Source of the DNA: Pseudomonas sp. SCA2728.1_7
GTDB lineage: Bacteria; Pseudomonadota; Gammaproteobacteria; Pseudomonadales; Pseudomonadaceae
Length of the DNA: 64,000 bases
Direction of reading: 5' to 3'
Assembly (NCBI RefSeq): GCF_018138145.1
Contig: NZ_CP073104.1
Location: forward strand, 1,612,001-1,676,000
Shown here: positions 60,851-64,000 of the stretch, piece by piece
How positions within the stretch are numbered: the stretch's first letter is position 1
Layout of the letters: every line of letters starts with the position of its first letter
Notes under the pieces: generated by a model
Seen by the model: only the letters and a program-made list of their open reading frames with translations
Told to the model about the DNA's origin: nothing
The model's database searches: none
Position numbers and translations under genes: made by a program

Positions 60851-61774
60851 TTAAATCGGCGGGATATCCAGCGGCGCCGCCATGAACTGGCTGATCCGCG
60901 AGCGCAGCCATTTCTCCGCCGGATCGTTGTCATGCACCCCGCTCCAGGCCATCGACAATTGCGCCGCATCGATCGGGAACGGTGGATCTTCGGCGCGCAA
61001 CGCACACCCTTCAACCAGCGCGCAGGCAGCGTAATCAGGCACGGTGGCGATCATCTCGGTGCCGGCGAGCAAGGCGCGCAAGCCGCTGAATTGCGGCACA
61101 CCCAACACCACGCGGCGGCTGCGTCCGACCTTGGCCAGGTCCATGTCGATATTGCCGCTCAAGTCGCCGGAGAACGACACCATCGCGTGTGGGCGCTCGC
61201 AGTATTCGTCCAGCGTCAGCGGCCCCGGACGGTCGTCGCCGCGCAGGACTTTGCAGGGAATGTCGCGCAGTTTTTTGCGCTTGGCGTTGGCCGGCAACTC
61301 AGTGGTGTAACTGACGCCAACAGAGATTTCTCCAGAGGCCAACAGTGCCGGCATCAACAAGTAATTGGCGCGGCGCACGACCACGACAATCCCCGGTGCC
61401 TCTTGTTGAAGCTGACGCAACAACGGCGGAAACAGTCCGAACTCAGCGTCGTCCGACAAACCGATACGAAACACATCACAACTGCTCGCTGGCTCGAACT
61501 CCTTGGCCCGGCTGACCGCGCCGGAGATGACGTCCATCGCCGGTTGCAGCTCCTTGAGAATCGCCAGCGCCCGCGCGGTCGGCTCCATGCCACGCCCGTT
61601 GCGCAGCAACAACGGATCATCGAACAGATCGCGCAAACGGCCCAACGCCGCGCTGACGGCCGGTTGCCCCATGAACAGTTTTTCGGCGACGCGGGTCAGG
61701 TTCTTTTCGAACATCAGCGCTTCGAAAATCACCAGCAGGTTCATGTCGACGCGACGCAGATCGTTACGGTTCAT
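60851..61774 (-). CDS. LysR-family transcriptional regulator
   Basis: A 307-residue regulator with an N-terminal winged HTH (LRRVDMNLLVIFEALMFEKNL, RVAEKLFMGQPAVSAALGRLRDLFDDPLLLRNGRGM) of the NodD/NahR-like subgroup and a substrate domain (FRIGLSDDAEFGLFPPLL). ATG 61774 preferred; a GTG at 61780 is also possible. Divergent from an AraC gene with about 210 bases between. The regulated genes cannot be named. Confidence 0.88.
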   Translation of the reverse strand: MNRNDLRRVDMNLLVIFEALMFEKNLTRVAEKLFMGQPAVSAALGRLRDLFDDPLLLRNGRGMEPTARALAILKELQPAMDVISGAVSRAKEFEPASSCDVFRIGLSDDAEFGLFPPLLRQLQQEAPGIVVVVRRANYLLMPALLASGEISVGVSYTTELPANAKRKKLRDIPCKVLRGDDRPGPLTLDEYCERPHAMVSFSGDLSGNIDMDLAKVGRSRRVVLGVPQFSGLRALLAGTEMIATVPDYAACALVEGCALRAEDPPFPIDAAQLSMAWSGVHDNDPAEKWLRSRISQFMAAPLDIPPI

Positions 61775-61986
61775 GGGCACAGATTCCTTTTTAGCCAGTC
61801 AGACGCCAGTGCTGCGCACTTTACGCGATCAACGGGACTGTTAGCGCCGTTTCGCAGCGAAATTAACAACGATTAACTCGTCAGCCTCCAGCCCTCGGCC
61901 AACAATGAAACCCTCTGCGCAGCGTTGTTTTTTTGACCTGAGGGGATGCGCCGACCGTGCATTCCCCATCGACACGGACTTTGGCC

Positions 61987-62418
61987 ATGGCTCACTCACA
62001 GCACAGCGTCGCCCTCGCCCCTGCCAACGCACCACGCAAGACCGGGATCGGCGGGCTCAGTCCGCAGCGCGAACGACAGGTCAAACAACTGATCCTCGAA
62101 CGTCTGGGCGAAAGCCTCGAGGTCACCGAACTGGCCCGCGCCTGTTCACTGTCACGCAGCCATTTTTCCCGCGCCTTCAAATGCAGCACAGGGCTGTCGC
62201 CGCAGGACTGGATTCGCACCCAGCGCCTTGCGCGGGCCAAGCTGCTGATCCAGCACACCGACCTGAGCCTGACGCAAATCAGCCTGGAATGCGGGTTCTG
62301 CGATCAGGCGCATTTCTGCCATATGTTCACCCGCAGCGAAGGCATCAATCCGTTTGCCTGGCGCTGCCAGATCATGCGGGAACCGAAAGCTCCTCGTTTA
62401 CAACCTGCCGTGTTTTGA
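61987..62418 (+). CDS. Short AraC/XylS-family regulator (DNA-binding domain only)
   Basis: A 143-residue protein, most of it the AraC double HTH (LEVTELARACSLSRSHFSRAFKCSTGLSPQDWIRTQRLARAKLLI, then LTQISLECGFCDQAHFCHMFTRSEGINPFAWR). No N-terminal sensor domain, so it is a stand-alone DNA-binding domain. The start is uncertain (ATG 61987 or an upstream GTG 61957; neither has a strong ribosome site). Between the LysR gene and the next regulator. Confidence 0.82.
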   Translation: MAHSQHSVALAPANAPRKTGIGGLSPQRERQVKQLILERLGESLEVTELARACSLSRSHFSRAFKCSTGLSPQDWIRTQRLARAKLLIQHTDLSLTQISLECGFCDQAHFCHMFTRSEGINPFAWRCQIMREPKAPRLQPAVF

Positions 62419-62543
62419 GCCCGGCAACCGTTGCACTGACGCTCAAACCTGAGGATTATGCCGGGACACCCCGGATTAGAGGGCCTGCGCATGCGCGCGG
62501 CACTACTCCGCTCTGTCCGCCGCAGCACCGCAGGAGTGAGCTG

Positions 62544-64000
62544 TTGAGTCTTTCGCCGAATCAGGCCCTCGGTTTTGGCCCCTATCGGATTCATCCCGGA
62601 CAACGGCGCGTGCTCGAAGGCGAGCAGCCGTTACGTCTGGGCCGACGGGCAATGGACATCCTCCTGATTCTGCTGGCGCATGCCGGCGAAGTGGTGAGCA
62701 AGCAACAATTGATGGCCGGGGTCTGGCCGGACAGCGTGGTCGAAGACATCAACCTGCGGGTGCACATGGCAGCCCTGCGCAAGGCGCTCGGTGACGGTCA
62801 GGCCGGCCAGCGTTACATCATCACCGTGGCGCAACGCGGTTACAGTTTCGTCGCCCCGGTTTTACCGCAATCCATGGAGGAGCGTCCTGTGGGCGATGTT
62901 GGCGGTCGGCACAACCTGCCCTTGCGGCGCACGCGGATGATCGGCCGCCAGCCACTGGTCGACAGCTTGATGACGCAGTTGCCGCGCCAACGCTGCATCA
63001 CCCTGGTCGGCCCCGGCGGGATCGGCAAGACCACGGTAGCCTTGCGTGTGGCCGAGCAGTTGATCGGGCATTACCGCGACGGTATTCGGCTGGTGGACCT
63101 GGCACCGCTGAGCGATCCGCGGTTGATTTGCTCACACTTGGCTGCGCTGCTCGATCAGGCCCTGCTCGAAGGCGATCCGTTGGTGGCACTGGTCAATGGC
63201 TTGCAAAATCGGCAGATGCTGTTGCTGCTCGATAACTGCGAACACCTGATCGATGCCGTCGCGGCACTCAGCGAAAGCATTCTGCGCGGCGCACCGAGGG
63301 TGCATATTCTCGCCACCAGCCGCGAGAGCCTGCGGGCGGAAGGTGAATTTGTGCAGCGTCTGGATTCCCTCGAATACCCACCGATGACGGCCACCTTGAA
63401 CCGTAAGCAAGCGCTGGATTTTTCGGCGCTGCAATTGTTCATCGAACGGGCCACAGCCGCGCAGGAAAGCTTCGAGCTGAGCGATACCCAGTTGCCCCAA
63501 GCGATCGAGATCTGCCATCGGCTCGACGGCATTCCACTGGCACTTGAGCTGGCAGCAGCGCAGGTCGCCGAACTGGGTCTGGACGGTCTGCTGAGCCAGT
63601 TACAGGGGCGCTTGCCGCCGTTGCCAGCGGGCAATCAAAACAGTCTTGAGCGCCACCTCACCCTGCGCGCCACGCTGGACTGGAGTTTCAATCTGCTCGA
63701 CCGTTGCGAACAAACCTGCCTGCGCCGCCTGGGCGTATTTCGCGGCGGTTTTACCCTGGAATCGGCGGCCGCCGTTATCGTCGGCCAACAAATCGACCCC
63801 AGCATGGTGTTTGTATCAATCACCCAACTGGTGGCCAAATCCATGCTCAGCGTCGAAGTCGGTGACGAAGAGGTGTTCTATCGCCTGCTCGACACGACCC
63901 GCCGCTACGCCCTGGAAAAACTCGAGCACGCCGCTGAATGCGAGGAAACCCGTGAGCGCCATGCCGAACGTTGCCTCGCGTTGATGCAGCAGGCGCAAAA
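62544..64000 (+). CDS. Winged-helix regulator fused to an NB-ARC/STAND ATPase (cut by window edge)
   Basis: Open from TTG 62544 (AGGAG at 62532-62536) through the window end, 485 codons. Residues about 1-105 are an OmpR-type winged helix (LGRRAMDILLILLAHAGEVVSKQQLMAGVWPDSVVEDINLRVHMAALRKAL, RGYSFVAPV). Then an ATPase with Walker A LVGPGGIGKTTVAL, Walker B MLLLLDNCEHLIDAV, and GIPLALELAAAQV. This is the architecture of large Pseudomonas transcriptional regulators with a TPR-like C-terminal half, which is off the window. Ligand unknown. Confidence 0.9.
   Translation, partial: MSLSPNQALGFGPYRIHPGQRRVLEGEQPLRLGRRAMDILLILLAHAGEVVSKQQLMAGVWPDSVVEDINLRVHMAALRKALGDGQAGQRYIITVAQRGYSFVAPVLPQSMEERPVGDVGGRHNLPLRRTRMIGRQPLVDSLMTQLPRQRCITLVGPGGIGKTTVALRVAEQLIGHYRDGIRLVDLAPLSDPRLICSHLAALLDQALLEGDPLVALVNGLQNRQMLLLLDNCEHLIDAVAALSESILRGAPRVHILATSRESLRAEGEFVQRLDSLEYPPMTATLNRKQALDFSALQLFIERATAAQESFELSDTQLPQAIEICHRLDGIPLALELAAAQVAELGLDGLLSQLQGRLPPLPAGNQNSLERHLTLRATLDWSFNLLDRCEQTCLRRLGVFRGGFTLESAAAVIVGQQIDPSMVFVSITQLVAKSMLSVEVGDEEVFYRLLDTTRRYALEKLEHAAECEETRERHAERCLALMQQAQ

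Overview
The window reads as chromosomal DNA of a Pseudomonas of the fluorescens/putida type. The evidence is GC-rich protein-dense DNA, many copies of the GTAGGAGYGAGCCTGCTCGCGA-type REP sequence arranged as inverted pairs, DUF6124-type small genes with their conserved leaders, and gene families typical of that genus. No rRNA, tRNA or CRISPR array was seen.

Layout. (1) 1-5461: tail of an unknown gene, two paralogous GNAT-like proteins flanking a BioF2-type acyltransferase and a ChbG/YdjC-type deacetylase, a methyltransferase, a decayed toxin-antitoxin remnant and a small exported protein. (2) 5479-14189: a manganese-oxidation regulatory and oxidase block on the minus strand: sigma-54 response regulator (MnxR-like), histidine kinase (MnxS1-like), SCO-cytochrome c fusion, multicopper oxidase (McoA-like) and a second kinase (MnxS2-like). 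(3) 14873-20506: two paralogous exported proteins of unknown function followed by curli subunit genes (csgB-like, and an unusually long csgA-like gene). (4) 20649-25740: an accessory island with a PAAR/effector/immunity module, duplicated antitoxin-like genes, a DUF6124 gene with a structured leader, and an intact IS4-family element with an 11-bp target duplication. (5) 26052-35669: one long minus-strand operon that begins with an orphan receiver protein, continues through a type II secretion/type IV pilus-like apparatus (GspE, PilM/N/O-like, GspC-like, GspD, three pseudopilins) and ends with csgE, csgF and csgG. (6) 35889-47687: the MnxG giant multicopper oxidase followed by a beta-propeller protein, two SCO proteins, a cytochrome c/periplasmic-binding fusion and a PPIase-like protein. 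(7) 47888-51030: lytic transglycosylase, divergent gspG-gspF and a glycine-rich, repeat-bearing exported protein. (8) 51054-64000: a long REP array, then ordinary chromosomal genes (LysR, esterase, MscS-cNMP channel, YcaC hydrolase, amidohydrolase, DoxX and others).

The main inference is that regions 2, 3, 5, 6 and 7 form one regulated machine. Near-perfect sigma-54 (-24/-12) promoters lie upstream of mnxG and mcoA, and weaker ones upstream of the secretion/curli operon, the exported-protein/curlin genes and the gspG/transglycosylase pair. About 75-160 bases upstream of these promoters lie 14-bp palindromes of the form CCCCR-N4-YGGGG, plausible binding sites for the MnxR-type activator. The picture is of Mn(II) oxidases, their copper/haem maturation factors, a dedicated secretion apparatus and an amyloid matrix built and regulated together. 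MnxG, McoA and MnxS1/S2/R, and a Gsp-related export route for the Mn-oxidising factor, are known from Pseudomonas putida GB-1. The physical fusion with curli genes and the shared palindrome are what I would look at first.
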